Shown: in pieces, positions 22,970 through 34,694 of the stretch
Numbering within the stretch: the stretch's first letter is position 1
Layout: the number at the start of each line of letters is the position of its first letter
DNA from: Labia minor
Taxonomy: Eukaryota; Arthropoda; Insecta; Dermaptera; Spongiphoridae
DNA length: 64,000 nucleotides
Assembly: GCA_963082975.1 (NCBI GenBank)
Contig: OY720345.1
Location: forward strand, 79,701,034 to 79,765,033
Direction of reading: 5' to 3'
Position numbers and translations under genes: made by a program
Notes under the pieces: model-generated
Database searches by the model: none
What the model saw: only the letters and a program-made list of their open reading frames with translations
Told to the model about the DNA's origin: nothing

Positions 22970-23587
22970 TAAGTTGACCTGTGGCCAGGTCCGAACCGAC
23001 CGACGGTTTGAAAAATTAATTTCCAGCTACAGAAACAATTTCAAATAATTTTAATATATCTATTAATGTAATAAAAAACAGATATGAATATAACATAAAT
23101 ATTTTTAATTTTATTTTATTTATAATATATATGTAAGACCAGGCTGTGACGTCACGAATGGCTGGATGACGTCATATAATTTTAAATCAAGAAAAAACTA
23201 ATAAATATGATTTTTCTCGAGGATAAAACCAATACAAAGTGCATGATTCGTGGTGATATATATAAAAAATCTCTTCATGTGAAATTTGGTGTGAAAATAA
23301 CCCTTCCCTTCCTATCGTCGATCGCTAATACTACCACTTCCGGTTTCCGGAATTGCACCAAAAGTTGATCAATTCATCCCACTGATGCATTAAGTAAATA
23401 TATCAAATTTCATCAAAATCGGTTGAGCCGTTCAGGCTGAACACATCTATACGGACGGACAGACATCATGCTAAAAATACTTTTTTCTGTTAAGAAAATG
23501 CATGATTCGTGGAGATATGTAAAAATCTTCACATGTGAAATTTGGTGTGAAAACAATACCTCCCTTACTATCGTCGGTCGGTAAAAA
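22970..23587 (-). repeat. Helentron/HINE-like element H1, reference full-length copy
   Basis: On the minus strand the 5' end is TTTTTACCGACCGACGATAG and the 3' end is CGTCGGTCGGTTCGG, then the hairpin GACCTGGCCACAGGTC and AACTTATT. Inside are an ACTTCCGG/CCGGAAGT box, a GGACGGACAGAC tract and two GACGTCA words. It is 618 bp long. There is no coding frame of note. Confidence 0.7.
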
Positions 23588-23589
23588 TG

Positions 23590-24260
23590 ATAAAGCATGT
23601 ATGGAAAATTTCTACAACTTTTTCACTAAAACTGGCTCAGAGAAAGTGTCCCTTAACATTATTGTTGTTATTATTTTTGCAATTTTCTCAAAAAACGATA
23701 TATATCGATTTTGATTAAACTAGCTTTATCAATTTTAAATAAAATTATCTTGGATATACGAAAGGTTTTATTACTCTGAGGTATTACTCTGAGAGAGCTT
23801 AAATTTTCAATTTCTTTAAAATACCATTAATATTTTTATAATATATATATTACTATCACTAAAGATAGATAAATATAAAGCTACACAAAAAATTTGATAA
23901 TTAACATAAGAAGGAATTGCAATAAAACAATGTTAATTAAAACCGCAATGATTTTAAAGCTTGAAATTAATACAAATAAATAAAAATTATTTTTTTACTT
24001 TTTTTTTATAATTCACTTCTAATGAATGCTCCTCTCAAATATTTTTGATATAAAGAAGTTAAATGAAAAGCCACAAGTGGAAGTAAAAGATAAGATTTTT
24101 CTTAAAGAACAAATACAATTCAATAACAAACAGAAATGAAATAAGAATTGTGTTAAAAAAAAAGTTATAATTTTTTACTACTTTTATTATAATATTAGAA
24201 GTGAGGAAGAAAATAGACAAGGTATATTCATTTGTTTTTATTCATCTTAACCCATAAATT
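23590..24260. other. AT-rich DNA without recognised features
   Basis: No supported gene or mobile element. A/T runs only. Confidence 0.55.
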
Positions 24261-24261
24261 C

Positions 24262-24704
24262 TATCTATCTATCTCTGTGGCTCTACGGAACTCGAAAGTT
24301 CTTGGCCACATCAACCACATTTCTCCAAATGTCCCTATTCTGAGTAACAACCATCAAACTTCTACCCTCTCCTAACTCTCTCACGTCCCTTCCTACATTG
24401 TCCACCCACCATGTCCTTGGTTTTCCAAACGAACGTTTCCCATTCCGACTCCCTACCAATATATTTTTCGTTATTCTTTCCTCTCCGATTCTAGCCACGT
24501 GCCCTGCCCATCGCAGCCTTCTCGATTTTATAAGCCTATCTATGTCTAGAGATGCATAGAGGTTATGCAATTCCAAGGGACGTGAGAGAGATAGGAGAGG
24601 GTAGGGATTGGAGTGTTGTGGTTCAGGATAGGCATATATACTTGGAGAAGTGTGGTTACTGCGACCAAGAACTTTTGAGTTACGAAGAGTCACAGAGATA
24701 GATA
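24262..24704. repeat. Two LINE 3' fragments fused tail-out as a fold-back
   Basis: The left part (24262-24575, minus) encodes the C-terminus of a non-LTR retrotransposon ORF2: LIKSRRLRWAGHVARIGEER, then GKPRTWWVDNVGRDVRELGE and QNRDIWRNVVDVAKNF. The right part (24575-24704, plus) encodes the same end in a diverged copy (VREIGEGRDWSVVVQDRHIY). The outer ends pair over about 70 bp around AAGAACTTT and CACAGAGATAGAT. The long open frame on the minus strand crosses the junction and is an artefact. The LINE clade is not certain from this piece. Confidence 0.75.
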
Positions 24705-24709
24705 AATTA

Positions 24710-25640
24710 TACCTTTATATATAAGCGTATTCTAAAATCTACTTGTGTTGATAAAAGCGAAAATATTGTTAATCAAACCTGAACCTATGCAGAATAGAAA
24801 AGAATAGAAATGAAAAACTACTCTTATTTATCAATGCTATCTAATTATCGAGTAATAAATCATCTAATCTCATATGAATTTTTAATCGAAACATTGAACA
24901 ATATTTCCTCCACATATTTTTTTCTTATTCACTTTATCTAGGTTTAATCACCTACGATTAAATTCATTCAGTTTTTCTAACAGTTAACTTTTCAATTGGG
25001 GACAGCATAACTTGATATGTATATTTTCCAAAATAACTTAATACAAAAATGAATAAAAATCATAACAACAATCAACAAGTGACTAAATAAAATGAATGAA
25101 TTACTTATTCTTTAAAAAATGCAAAAAAAAGCTGCTTGCTTTTAATAAAAATGAAATCACAAGCCGGAAAATTTAACATATTTAAATTTCATATATTTTT
25201 AAATATTCTAGTCAAACGATGAGAGAAACAAAAAAAAATGTTGAAAAGTTGTCAGATCATATTATCAACAGGTTTCTTAACAGAGTGAAACAAATTTTAA
25301 TATATCCTATATTTTTTTTTCTTTTTATAAATTAATTATACTTTATTATTTATATTTGAATATATAAACATTAACAATTATTACTTACATTAGATATATA
25401 TATAGGTAATTTATATATTTATTATTAAGATAACAACAGAATGAAAAACAAAGGGTTGTTGTTTATCATTTTTCGATCTTACAAGTAATAATTTTCAATA
25501 TTTATTTATTTAGAAATTTTCTCATTAAATACTAATAATATCATTAAAATAAATTAAATTTTATAAAAAAAAAAATGAACAATATAAATATATTTAAATT
25601 AATATATAGCAAATGCCCATATTCTCATTGTTCGAAAACA
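24710..25640. other. AT-rich DNA without recognised features
   Basis: No supported gene or repeat. One patch at 24900-25020 has mixed composition but no frame. Confidence 0.55.
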
Positions 25641-25646
25641 TACTTC

Positions 25647-26147
25647 GGGAATTGTTTACAAAACGGGAAGTTTCAGGGATTTGGATGAAACTTTGACAGT
25701 GGATTCCTTTTTTAATTCCAAAGAAACTTTTCTTATACTTCTCGGTCTCTTGTAGTTTACGAGATAAAAAAATTTTAAGTTTGATAGATTAGCTGGTTAT
25801 GAACGTCGAAATGTGCAGTCATTAAGTAATGTTTTATTGATTAATTCATTAGTTATTCACTTATTCACTAATTTTCGGTTCGTTTTAGATATAAGTATTT
25901 TTTTAATTTTCATATCTCCAAACCGAACTGAAATAAACAGAAAATTATTGAGCCCTCTGCTTGCCAAATGAATAAAACATGGTAGCTAAATTGAATGTTA
26001 ATGGATTTATATGCAAATTTTAATAATCTCGTAAACTAGAAGAGACCGAGAAATATTGCATAAGGAGAGTTTCTTTGAAAAAAAAGGAATCCACTGGCAA
26101 ATTTTCATTCAAATCCCAGAAGCTTCCTGTTTTGTAAACAATTACCC
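25647..26147. mobile_element. Fold-back MITE with long inverted arms
   Basis: Arms of about 120-145 bp (25647-25790 and 26030-26147) are inverted copies with scattered changes. Shared words are GGGAATTGTTTACAAAACGG, CAGTGGATTCCTTTTTT, TCTCGGTCTCTT and GTTTACGAGAT. The loop is about 240 bp. ATACTT lies just outside both ends (left ACATACTTC, right ATACTTTTT), a possible target duplication. No coding frame is present. Long TIRs suggest a Mutator-like or fold-back type, but the family is unproven. Confidence 0.65.
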
Positions 26148-26297
26148 ATACTTTTTATATTTAATGCTAAATAAATTTATTTAATCGCTTTTATAATATG
26201 CATTTAAAAATTAAAAAAATAAAAAATAAACATTATGCATTAATACACAAAATCTTAACATAAAAAAATATAAAATTGGAATATGTTGAAAAATTTA

Positions 26298-26390
26298 AAT
26301 ACGTTAGGTTCTGTTTGGGTCGAGGAGGGTTCGGTGGCAAGAATGGGAGAGGAAAGATTGGTGGCCAGACAATATAGGAAGGGACGATAA
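26298..26390 (+). repeat. Short LINE fragment
   Basis: The stretch GGTGGCAAGAATGGGAGAGG and CAATATAGGAAGGGACG follow the same order as the GHVARMGEE and DNVGRD coding blocks of the LINE at 24262, with a deletion between them. The surrounding DNA is AT-rich, so the GC-richer patch stands out. Confidence 0.35.
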
Positions 26391-26908
26391 TATTAATATG
26401 TGAATAAAAATAAAAGAAATTAATTTTTAAAAAACTGTCAATCATTTAAAATTAAATTGGTATTAAAAATTAATTTCTTTTATTTTGATTTTACTGTTGA
26501 GAAAGGCGCTACGCTAGCTAGAATGGTGTTCTCTTTTTTCCGTCATACTTCTTTGTTAAACTATATACCAACTTATATATCTATATATTCAAATACTTAT
26601 TATTTTTGTATTAAATATTTTTTAAATAAACTTTCATAATTAAATATAATATAATCCTTAGAAATAATCAAAGATTATCTTGAATGTTACTGTTTTAATG
26701 GCTATCAATAAATGAGAAATTTGTGAAGCAGAGAAATAAGGATAATCCTACTCATAGGGATTTCTTATTAATTGCCTAACCTATATCATATACAGATGTA
26801 GAGAATACTAAGGCAGTTAACATATACATATACATATATTTATATATATATAACCTTTTTTGTTAGGACTCTACTATTTTATGAGTTCGTTTGGAGACTT
26901 TATTTGTA

Positions 26909-27507
26909 AATTACCTGGAGTATCTCCACTCGACTATCTCGCAATTTAAATTGGATTAATTAACACATATATTATATATAAATTAAATTTAATTAATTAT
27001 AAATTCTAAATTAAAATTAATAAATAATATTTATTAAACCAGCGCATGTTTTGCTCTTTGTTGATGGCATCACGTCACGTGCAGTGTTAAAAAATGAATT
27101 CTGGTACTTTCAGCGATTCAATCAAGCTGAAATTCTATATATAGCAGTTTTATACAATTTTTAATCATGTGAAAAATTATCAAACATATATATTTATTTT
27201 TACCGTCACTTTAAAGGAAAAAAAATCAAAACGTTGTAAGTAATGACCCTCTTCCGGTTAAGCTACATTTCTCAAAAGTTGATAGAAAACTACGAATTTT
27301 GAATAATGCCCGTGTACGAAATTTCATGATTCTAGCTCAAACCATTTTTGTGTGATCTTGGTTACAAACATACACACATACACACACACATACACACAGA
27401 CATTTTTCTCAACCTTAGTGAAAATGATTGAGGAACCTTCATAACGTATAAAAACATCAAAATCTCAACATCGAAACTTTTCGTGATCTGGCGAGATTGT
27501 AAAAAAT
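26909..27507 (-). repeat. Helentron/HINE-like element H3, full-length
   Basis: On the minus strand it starts TTTTTTACAATCTCGCC and ends GCGAGATAGTCGAGTGGAG with the GGAGATACTCC hairpin. A CACACATACACACACACA tract lies at about 27371-27400. About 600 bp long. Confidence 0.65.
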
Positions 27508-27509
27508 AG

Positions 27510-28300
27510 TAAACATGTTCAGACTTTCCAAATTTTTAAAATAATTTATTGATTTAATTAAAGAAAATATACTCACTTTGTTTTAGAGATTTGTTTAGAA
27601 ATTTTTAATGTGTGAAGTTCTCTATAATTATAAATTCTGAAACTTTGAAAGTAGCTCAAATTGCCTATATATAAAATAACAAAGTTGGAAAAAAAATCAC
27701 TTAATTAACTTAATTATATATATAATTAATTATACAAATATAAAATAGGTCAACTAAATATATATATATATATATATAATATTTAACATGGATAGAATAA
27801 TAAAACGATTATGAGGATGTATTGTTAAAACATTACTTTCATTGGATTTTGTTTTTTAATATTAAAAATTTATTTTACAATTGATAGAAATGGTTACACT
27901 TTAGCTATTATAAGTATTTAAAATGCGCAATATTTTTTTTTTTTAAATTTAAATACATAACTTAAAAATTCAATCAAATATCAAATTCAATTCAAATATT
28001 TAAATATTATTTATTTATTTTTTATTTAGTTGTATAATTAATGTTTTATCTTTTTTATTTTTAATTTTCTTAAAATGCTATCAATTAAGAATGTTCTCTT
28101 TCTACCTTTCTACATATACCTATAGAAAATTTCCCTTTTAACAATATATATATATATATATTATATTTTGACACTTTTGATTTGTTAGTATTCCTAAAGT
28201 CTTAAGATGTCATTCTATTTATCCATCGTTTCAAAGTTTTTACTTTGTTTATTTATATATAATAAATAATAATAAAGGTTTATATATACATATATTATAT
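27510..28300. other. AT-rich DNA without recognised features
   Basis: TA microsatellites at 27760-27778 and 28145-28161. No gene supported. Confidence 0.55.
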
Positions 28301-28304
28301 TTTA

Positions 28305-28979
28305 TACTAGGTCTGTTCAAAAGAAAAGGTGAATTTTGAATTTTCTTGGGCTGTGTACATTCGATTTTCGAAATTTTTTTGTTATGTTGGTACACAGATG
28401 TTTCTCATAAATAGACATTATCAGCCATTTTGGATTAGTAGCTTATTTGTGACAAATGAAAAAGAGTTAATCACGTTTTGTGTGTTCTTCGGTTTTTTAC
28501 TTAAAAAAAAAGGAATACTACAAGAAAGTTATGCTACGTTTGCGAGAAGCAATAAGACTCAAACGATGGGAATTGTAGAAAAACAAATAATGGATTCTGC
28601 ATCACGATAACGCACCAGTTCACACATCATTTCATTGCTTGTTCATGATTATTTGGCCAAAAACAATACCGTAATCATGCTTCAACCACCGTATTCACCA
28701 GATTTGCCACTCTGCGACTATCTCCTATTCCCAAAACTGAAGAGACCAATGAAAGGAAAGCATTTTGACACAATTGATGAGATAAAGTCCGAATCGAATA
28801 ATGATGGCCATACCGAAAAGCGCATTTCAAAAGTGGTTCGACAAATTGGAAGAAGCGCTGACATAAGTGCATTATACCTGAGGGGAATTACTTTTAAGGG
28901 GATAAAATGGATTTAAAGAATAAATAAATACTTTTCGATATAATCCAAAATTCACCTTTTCTTTTGAACAAACCTTGTA
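28305..28979 (+). mobile_element. mariner element, internally deleted copy 2
   Basis: It has the same TIRs and the same internal deletion joint as the copy at 19375, here on the plus strand, with TA at the borders. The transposase remnant reads on the HHDNAP block (second aspartate) and then MLQPPYSPDLPLCDY with the third, in the frame at 28635-28916. The N-terminal and first-aspartate regions are absent. Frame breaks occur before the HHDNAP block and after residue SESNND. Confidence 0.85.
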
Positions 28980-29302
28980 TATATATATATAATTATATAT
29001 TAGAAAAAACTAGTTTTATGTTTTAATTAAGTGTAAAATTTAAATCTAGATTTAATGTGTTTATGTTACCAGATTCTTTCTATTTAGGATCAAATTGGTA
29101 TCAATTTTCTGAAGTTTTAAAATAAACCTCATTCTCGTATTTATAATAATAATTGCATAAATATAGTGTGTGTGTGTGTGTATTCAAAAATGCTACCTGG
29201 AATAATACTACTATATTACTATACATAATTAATTCTTCCTTTTAAAATTGTTTAAATATTTCTTATTTCTTATTAACATATGTTATTTGTTTAAAGTAAA
29301 TC

Positions 29303-29579
29303 ATGTATGGCTGGACGGATATCCGTCGTCCTGGTGGCTCTTTTTATTGGCTGCTTATTGAAGTGCTAATTTTAGCAAGTTTAGCTTCTGAAGCACGCGC
29401 TGTTGATTGCAGGTAAGAAAAAAGATTGTAATTTTACTGAAAACAGTTGAAAACATTTCCAAAATCTATTCTAGGAAATTCATCTATGCTCCTGTATGTC
29501 GAGGGGTTGCCGCTAAACGAGCCTATAACCATCCACAGAATCCAGAATTACAAAACACTATCCTGTTTGATCTTGAAAG
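29303..29579 (+). CDS. Elevenin neuropeptide precursor (3' end unresolved)
   Basis: Exon 29303-29412 starts at ATG and ends at a GTAAGA donor. Exon 29475-29579 follows a CTATTCTAG acceptor and joins in phase. The product starts with a secretory signal (hydrophobic core FYWLLIEVLILASLA, likely cut after ARA at residue 33). Then comes VDCRKFIYAPVCRGVAA (residues 34-50) and the dibasic KR (51-52). Two cysteines (36 and 45) would form one disulphide loop. This layout and the CR-F-AP-CRG-AAKR pattern are those of arthropod elevenin, a relative of the Aplysia L11 peptide; it is secreted and acts on a G-protein-coupled receptor. After residue 72 either a donor (AG|GTTTGT at 29580) leads to an unseen exon, or the frame runs on to a stop at 29599. 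A possible non-coding first exon lies at 18172-18363. Confidence 0.8.
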
Positions 29580-29640
29580 GTTTGTCTTATTAATTAATTA
29601 ATTATATATATATCTCTCTCTCTCTCTCCTTCATATTTTT

Positions 29641-29995
29641 TTTATCGACCGGCGATAGGAAGGAAAGATATTGTTTTCACACCAAATTTCATTTGTGGAG
29701 ATTTTAACATATCTTCACGAATCATGCATTTTGTTAACAGAAAAAGTATTTTTAGCATGATGTCTGTCCGTCTGTCCATTGTGTGTCCGAATAGAAGTGT
29801 ACTGCTTGAACGGCTCAACGGATTTCGATAAAATTTGGTATATTTACTTAATGCATCTGTAGCATAAATTCATCAACTTTTGGTGTATATCCGGAAACCG
29901 TAAGTGGTAGTTTTAAGTTTAAGTTTTAAAAATATTTTTTTTATCTGCATATCTGTATATCTACATATATAGGTATAATGTTTGGAAATTAATTT
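29641..29995 (+). repeat. Helentron/HINE-like element H1, 3'-truncated
   Basis: The left end TTTATCGACCGGCGATAGG is a diverged 5' subTIR. The GTCTGTCCGTCTGTCC tract, the GGCTCAACGGATTTCG block and the CATCAACTTTTGGTGTAT block follow. The 3' hairpin end is not found. It lies just after the elevenin coding exon and may be inside its next intron. Confidence 0.55.
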
Positions 29996-29999
29996 TTAT

Positions 30000-32340
30000 T
30001 TTTAATATTTCACTTTCTATTTTATTTTACAAAATCTAAATTATTCCTTTTATGGGCTCTTTCCCTTGTATACACCATTTATTTATACATTATTTTTATA
30101 ATAAAGTTGGCACTTTTTAATTCTTTTATTTCCAGTTTAAGATATTTTTGTCCATTTAAATTGCCAAACTATTTTCTTAAGTACAATATAATACTCCTTC
30201 ATTCAAATATTATTTTATGATAATCAATTTTCACGCAATCTAATCCAATAAGAATTTACATTAACTATCAATCAGATAAATTACTTTTGTTAATAAGTTG
30301 GATTAAAGAAATTTTATGTCTATTAAACAAATTTTAAATTACAATACAATAGATTATATATTATATATATATATATATATAATCTTATTTTATAGAGTTG
30401 ATTTTGTAGCCTCTATTTCTTGGTTCAGTAATCTTTGAAAATTTATGATACATAATTTTTTTTTTTGTTTTTAGATATTTGATATAATATTAATATTTTA
30501 CATTAAATATTAAAAATTAATAAGAAATATAAATTATATTCAAAGTTTTAAATTGATGTTTCAAAAGGTATCTTCTTATACCTTATTTAAGTTAGATATT
30601 ATTTTTGTGTTTTTTTTTTTTTTTTTTAAAAAATACTTTCTTAAAAAATGGTGACGTGTTAAGATTTTGATAGAAATTTAGAAAGAAGTTTTTATTTATT
30701 ATTATTGTATATTTATTTGATTGATTTCGCAGGAACTTGTTTGAAATGATTTCAAAAGGAAAATTGCACATATTGAAAAAAAAAACTTTTTCAAAAACAA
30801 TTTCGAAATTATATATATATTCAAATGAAAAACTTTTTTCCAACATATTCAAAGTAGTATACAATAGAAATTTCTTTTTATTATTTTTGCTATAAAGAAC
30901 ATTATAATATATAAAAAAAAGTTAAAATTTTTCTTTTGAATTTTTCTTTTAGTCTTATCTTATTTTAATGAAAATAATTCCAAGTTGCTTTTATCTATTC
31001 AAAAAATGTCCTCTATTGTTGTTAATTTTAAGCCCTTCACAATATAAATAAATGAATATTAGAAATATTTTCTTTTTATTTAAATTAATTAAAATTAATT
31101 TTAATGATTTTAAAAATTATTTTTATTTATGCAGAATAAGAATCTAGGTATATTTGGTGTGTGAGATTTCCAAGTTGTTAGAATCAAACAAATGGTACAA
31201 ATTTCAAATCTTTTTAATATCTTTATCATTATCAATTGTTCTTGTCATTATTTTTATTTTTTTTATTTTTTTTTAGTTCACTTTTGGTAACATTATTTTA
31301 TTCAATTTTATCATTTAGCGAAATAATGGCAATCATGTTGCATATCTTTAAGGGGGTTTGAATTTATTTTTTCTTCCAATAAAAAATCTTGTGCAATGTG
31401 CAATAAAAATTTTAAAACAAGCATACTATCAGTTAAAATATCATGTTTAATAAAAAATTTTATTAACAATATTTATTTCAAAAATTTTAGTATCAAGAGC
31501 TTCAAAATTTAATTTATTGTATTAGTCTCTAATACTGATTAATTCCATATTCATTTATTTTAAAACATTATGTATTAAAAACTAACTAAACATTAGTACA
31601 ATATTTTATTATTTTCTTTATGGAACTAAAAATCTTTGCTGAAAAATTAAATGGCTAGAGTAGATAAATTATTGAAATAAAAGATGGATGCGTTCTTACG
31701 AGTAGATTCTACATTTCTGAAATGATTATTTCATGTAAAATCAAATAAATATTCATTCAAATTAAATTATGAACAAAATATATAAAACTTCAAACCGTTT
31801 AAGATCATAATGACAAAAAGTAATCATAAATAAATATTATAAAGTACAAAATAATTTTTAGTTAATTTATTTTAATTTATTTAATTAATAATTTTTATCA
31901 TTTGTTATATCTATCTGGGTTTATATAAATTAAATTGAATAAGAATTTGGATATTTCTCATAATATACCGATCTAATTTGATCTGCATACCTTAATTATC
32001 TTAATGTGGTTGTTTTCTGTATAATTCAAGTTTTAATCTATTCATAGATCATATCACAGTTTATCTCAATGAAATCAGTGACCTTTTAAAAGGGTCATAG
32101 AAAATCAAATTATATCCTTTTTAAGACTCAACTTGAAAATAAAACAAATATTCATGATATGTATCATAAAGATAGTAATTCATACAATTTTCAGGAAAAA
32201 TTAATTTTAATAACTTTGATTAAAATTACTAAGAAAATATTTTTATCAAAAAACTCTGAGACCTACCCTCATTCATTTCTATAATCTAATTTTACATATT
32301 AAGAAAAGTTTATTTTTTTTATTAATTTTCTATAAGATAA
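30000..32340. other. AT-rich DNA, possibly intron of the elevenin gene
   Basis: Long A/T runs, a TA tract at 30360-30380 and T runs near 30610. I could not find a supported exon, mobile element or repeat partner in this 2.3 kb. Confidence 0.5.
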
Positions 32341-32345
32341 TATCC

Positions 32346-32946
32346 TTTTTACCGATCGATGATAGTATTGTTTTCACACCAAATTTCACATGTGGAGATT
32401 TTTACATGTCTCCACGAATTATGCATTTTCTTAACAGAAAAAAGTATTTTTAGCATGATGTGTGTCCGTATAGATGTCTGCAGCTTGAACGGCTCAACGG
32501 ATTTTGATAAAATTTTGTGTATTTACTTAATGCATCAGTATGATGAATTGATCAACTTTTGGTGTATATTCGGAAACCGGAAGTGGTAGTATTACCGATC
32601 GACGATAGGAAGGGAAGGGTTATTTTCACACCAAATTTCACATGAAGAGATTTTTTACATAGCTCCACGAATCATGCACTTTGTATTGGTTTTAGCCTCG
32701 GGAAAAATCATCTTCATTAGTTTTTTCTTAATTTAAAATTATTTGGCGTCACCCAGTCCTTCATGACGCCAGAGCCTCCTTATATATTATAAATAAAATT
32801 AAATTAAAAATATTTATGTTATATCCATATCTGTTTTTTATTGCATTAATAGATACATTTAAATTATTTGAAATTGTTTCTGTAGCTGGAATTTAATTTA
32901 TTTCAAACCGTCGGTCGGTCTGCGCCTGGCCACAGGTCAACTTATT
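32346..32946 (+). repeat. Helentron/HINE-like element H1, near full-length
   Basis: It opens TTTTTACCGATCGATGATAG and ends CCGTCGGTCGGTCTGCGCC with the CCTGGCCACAGG hairpin core. A second start-like block, ACCGATCGACGATAGG, lies at about 32594, so part of the 5' region is repeated within the element. The open frame at 32359-32589 is a byproduct. Confidence 0.65.
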
Positions 32947-32949
32947 TAT

Positions 32950-33880
32950 ATTTGGATTTAATAAGAGAATAAAAATCACAAAAAAATAAAATAAAATAAT
33001 ATAATTTTAGAACCATTAGGAAAAATATTGATTAAAATTTAACAATATACAATGATATTAATTTAACTTATAATCAATAAATTTTTTCAACTTATAAACT
33101 TATAACCAAACATAGAAGAAAAATATTTCCATTTAAAACCGAGTTTTAATAAATAGACAATATATATATATATTAATAAAAAAAGGATCCCATATATTTT
33201 GGAACGTACAAATATCGATTTCATATCAAAAAACAAAAATAGAATTAATGATTGGAAATTAGTCAAAGGAAATTTAAGCTTTAATACTACCACAAAAATG
33301 TGAATTGCTTCATGTTGTATGTGAATGGACAGGTGGAATCTGTGATTTATTTTGGATGATCTCTCTTACTCCTTGCAATCAATGGTTTTAATCAAGCAAT
33401 GGAGATTTAAAGTAACGCCAAGCAATGACCGATGAATGATTTATTTCTTGGGCTTTATTTAAAATGTGGCTATTTACTAAAGAAATAGAATAAAAAAATC
33501 ATTGAACTTCTTAAATTTATTCTTGTGGATGCTTGAATTCTATTAAATCAAGTAAATAATTATACCTCTCTCATTATTAGATAATTTCTTTAATATCATT
33601 GTCTTCTATTATGAATATATAATAATTTATAGTAAAAGTATAATTTTTATTTTATTTGGAGGAATTCGATTTCATTAAAATGTATTGTAAATGGACACTT
33701 AGTTATTTTTATTTATATGGTAGCAGTAAAGTTTTCTGAAATAGCAATCTCAATTCAAATACAAATTAATTTTAATGAAAATTAAAAATTAAAATTATAT
33801 TCAATTTAATATTAATGAAAGTTGAAATTAATAAGATTTATCTGCTATTTAGAGGATACTGTTTAGTCTCCTTTATGCCC
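32950..33880. other. AT-rich DNA without firm features
   Basis: Mostly AT-rich. A weak acceptor, GGACAG|GTGG at 33332, would join the elevenin frame in phase and end after four residues (RWNL). Its pyrimidine tract is poor and I do not annotate it as an exon. Confidence 0.4.
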
Positions 33881-33933
33881 CTGTTATCGGCTTCCTTTGT
33901 GCCGCCCCTGTGATCGGCTTCCTTTGTGCCGCC
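33881..33933 (+). repeat. 27-bp tandem duplication in a GC-rich patch
   Basis: The unit built around ATCGGCTTCCTTTGTGCCGC occurs twice in a row with few changes, within a small GC-rich island (33855-33960). The frame across it stays open for about 60 codons and is hydrophobic (VIGFLCAAPVIGFLCAA), but no gene can be supported. Confidence 0.6.
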
Positions 33934-34369
33934 ACACTCTACACACCCACTCGATTTGAGCCTGAATTATATTCATATATTTATTTATTTTCTAAATCTA
34001 TCAAATGGTTTATTATTAATGAATATTCGAATTCGAATTAAATCACTAATAACTACAATCAGCTGAATTTATTATATAATTTCAAATGTATTATACTGTA
34101 TAGAGTAACTATAATTACACTAGTACCTGGTTCACACCGAGCCATTAAAAAAAATTATACCTTATTATCGGGTCTGGCAATATTAATAACTGGTTTACAG
34201 AGCCACCGTTCAAATAATTTAAAAGAACATAAAATAGTCATAAAACATATACTCCTTAGACCTATGTATTTATTAATGCACTGAAAGACAGAAAAGTATG
34301 GCCTGATGATATAACATAATATATATTTCATAATTTGAATTTTATATATTTATAATTTTTTGTATTTAC

Positions 34370-34540
34370 GGAAGCGCTGCCTGACGTAGTTGCTGACCTC
34401 ATTTAAATTTCCTATTTTAAATTAAGAAAAAACCAATGAAGATTATTTTTCCCGAGGCTGAAACCAATACAGATCGATTTTTCTTTATAAAAATTATGTA
34501 TGGAAGAATTTCAAAAAAATCCTTCGAGCGGTTTAATATT
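34370..34540 (+). repeat. Interspersed repeat R5
   Basis: This matches 47520-47710 in reverse complement: a GACGTAG/GACGCC region, TTAAATTAAGAAAAAACC, TTTTTCTTTATAAA, TTTCAAAAAAATCCTTCGAG and CGGTTT. The TTAAATTAAGAAAAA block is shared with H1, so the families may be related. Confidence 0.5.
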
Positions 34541-34576
<36 letters not shown>

Positions 34577-34662
34577 CAAATATATATATATATATATAAT
34601 TTTAAATTTATATATATATATATATATATATATAATTTCAAATATATATATATATATATAAT
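34541..34662. repeat. Compound TA microsatellite
   Basis: Four (TA)n tracts of 8-14 units are separated by short AATTTCAAA or AATTTTAAATT spacers. The whole acts as an alternating purine-pyrimidine tract able to extrude cruciforms. Confidence 0.9.
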
Positions 34663-34694
34663 GTTTGCTAGTATAATAAGATAAGATATATATA

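Noticed and set aside
24283-24693. 136-codon open frame on the minus strand
   Set aside because: It crosses the junction of two oppositely oriented LINE fragments; the N-terminal 40 residues are antisense to LINE code.
28675-28872. 65-codon frame on the minus strand, and its twin at 19483-19685
   Set aside because: Antisense shadows of the mariner transposase remnants.
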